Positions 13,156 through 13,780 of a DNA stretch of 13,780 nt are shown one piece after another; the first letter of the stretch is position 1, and the number at the start of each line of letters is the position of its first letter. Origin of the DNA: Pseudomonadota bacterium (lineage in GTDB: Bacteria; Desulfobacterota; Syntrophia; Syntrophales; UBA5619); NCBI GenBank assembly GCA_018896355.1, contig JAHIMW010000047.1:1-13780 (forward strand), given 5' to 3'. Below the pieces are notes generated by a model, which saw only the letters and a list, made by a program, of their open reading frames with translations, was not told the DNA's origin and did not search any database. Position numbers and translations under genes: made by a program.

Positions 13156-13780
13156 ATTCAAGGTAGGTCTCTTCATCACGATCACGTCCATGCTGATCAT
13201 GGCCTCGATCGGGTATGTGGCCTACAAAAAGGGGATGTTCTCCAAAGTCTATACCTACACCCTCTCCTCACAGACAGGCGAAAACCTGACGGAGGGGATG
13301 CCGGTCGCCGTCTGGGGCTTCACGATCGGCCGGGTCAGTTCGCTGGAATTGAACGATCAGGGCACCGTCCTCATCCGGATCAAGATCCCGGAGCGCCATA
13401 ACCGGATGATCCGGGCGGACAGCAAGTTCATTCTTGACAAGCCGCTGATCGGTTCATCGCGGATTATCGTCAAGACGACCAACCTCAACGGTCTCCCCCT
13501 CTCGCCGCGAACAATTCCGGAGATCACGGAATCGAATGACATCAATGAGCTGATCAAACGGGCGCAGCCGATTATCGACAAGGCGGACCGGATTATGGCC
13601 AACGTTGAAGGTATCACCGCGAATCTCGCCGATCCGAAAGGCAACGTGAACCAAATTCTGCGGGACGCGGAGACGCTTGTTTCCCGTTTCTCCAAGAGGG
13701 ATTCCCTTCTGGAGATGGCCGTCGGTGATCCGGAAAGCGTCAAATCGATCCATGAGGCCTTGAAGAAGCTCCGGGACATA
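13139..13780 (+). CDS. mlaD: MCE-domain (MlaD-like) protein, 3' truncated by window
   Basis: Substrate-binding component of a Mla-type lipid transporter; 214 residues are visible and the frame is open to the last base. MTLKIEFKVGLF leads into one N-terminal transmembrane helix (about 10-29) that anchors the protein in the inner membrane with the rest in the periplasm. The MCE domain follows (about 37-118), with the hallmark GENLTEGMPVAVWGF then TIGRVSSLEL, and the IGSSRIIVKT strand. Beyond about 130 the sequence is polar and helical (NDINELIKRAQPIIDKADRIM and later), as in MCE proteins that form a helical tube. ATG 13139 overlaps the pseudo-ATPase stop by 17 bp (start inside GGATGACG); the ribosome site is weak, which fits translational coupling. 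The C-terminus, and any partner lipoprotein, lie outside the window. Confidence 0.85.
   Translation, partial: MTLKIEFKVGLFITITSMLIMASIGYVAYKKGMFSKVYTYTLSSQTGENLTEGMPVAVWGFTIGRVSSLELNDQGTVLIRIKIPERHNRMIRADSKFILDKPLIGSSRIIVKTTNLNGLPLSPRTIPEITESNDINELIKRAQPIIDKADRIMANVEGITANLADPKGNVNQILRDAETLVSRFSKRDSLLEMAVGDPESVKSIHEALKKLRDI

Noticed and set aside
12481..13200. 239-aa antisense frame across the permease/pseudo-ATPase/MCE junctions
   Set aside because: It spans three plus-strand gene boundaries and resembles no protein family.

Overview
The window looks like chromosome from a strictly anaerobic Desulfobacterota (former Deltaproteobacteria), most plausibly a Syntrophales-type bacterium. This is inferred from GC-rich third codon positions, an ADP-forming acyl-CoA synthetase beside a 4-hydroxybutyryl-CoA dehydratase-type radical enzyme, sigma-54-like promoters, a REP/MITE-type intergenic repeat and a Gram-negative Mla-type lipid transport operon. 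No marker gene fixes the species.

Layout. (1) 1-5348, + strand, acid/CoA catabolism: the 3' end of a cupin plus antibiotic-biosynthesis-monooxygenase-fold protein, a fused ADP-forming acyl-CoA synthetase, a 4-hydroxybutyryl-CoA dehydratase-family enzyme with all four Fe-S ligands, and an SDR oxidoreductase. (2) 5340-7772, - strand: a DUF374-type lysophospholipid acyltransferase whose stop overlaps that of the SDR, and a biotin-dependent carboxyltransferase subunit (OadA/PycB type) without its own biotin domain. Its leader carries two -24/-12 (sigma-54) elements and a perfect 16-bp palindrome. (3) 7773-8338, non-coding, holding a 131-bp MITE-like element with terminal inverted repeats, a 5-bp flanking duplication and two internal hairpins. 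(4) 8339-11592, - strand operon: HtrA/Deg serine protease, an endonuclease III-like DNA glycosylase and a PHP-domain phosphoesterase. A perfect parS sequence lies inside the PHP gene. (5) 11593-13780, + strand: a divergent MlaE-like permease, a small protein resembling the C-terminal half of MlaF but lacking the Walker A motif and catalytic glutamate, and the start of an MCE (MlaD-like) protein that runs off the window.

How they may work together. Region 1 could activate or de-activate a hydroxy-acid as its CoA thioester, dehydrate it by ketyl-radical chemistry and oxidise or reduce a hydroxyl/keto group; the substrate cannot be read from sequence. The HtrA operon joins envelope proteolysis with DNA repair. 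The last operon is a lipid-transport module whose ATPase slot is filled by what looks like a pseudo-ATPase, the strongest candidate here for something undescribed. The parS site suggests that the locus lies in the origin-proximal part of the chromosome.
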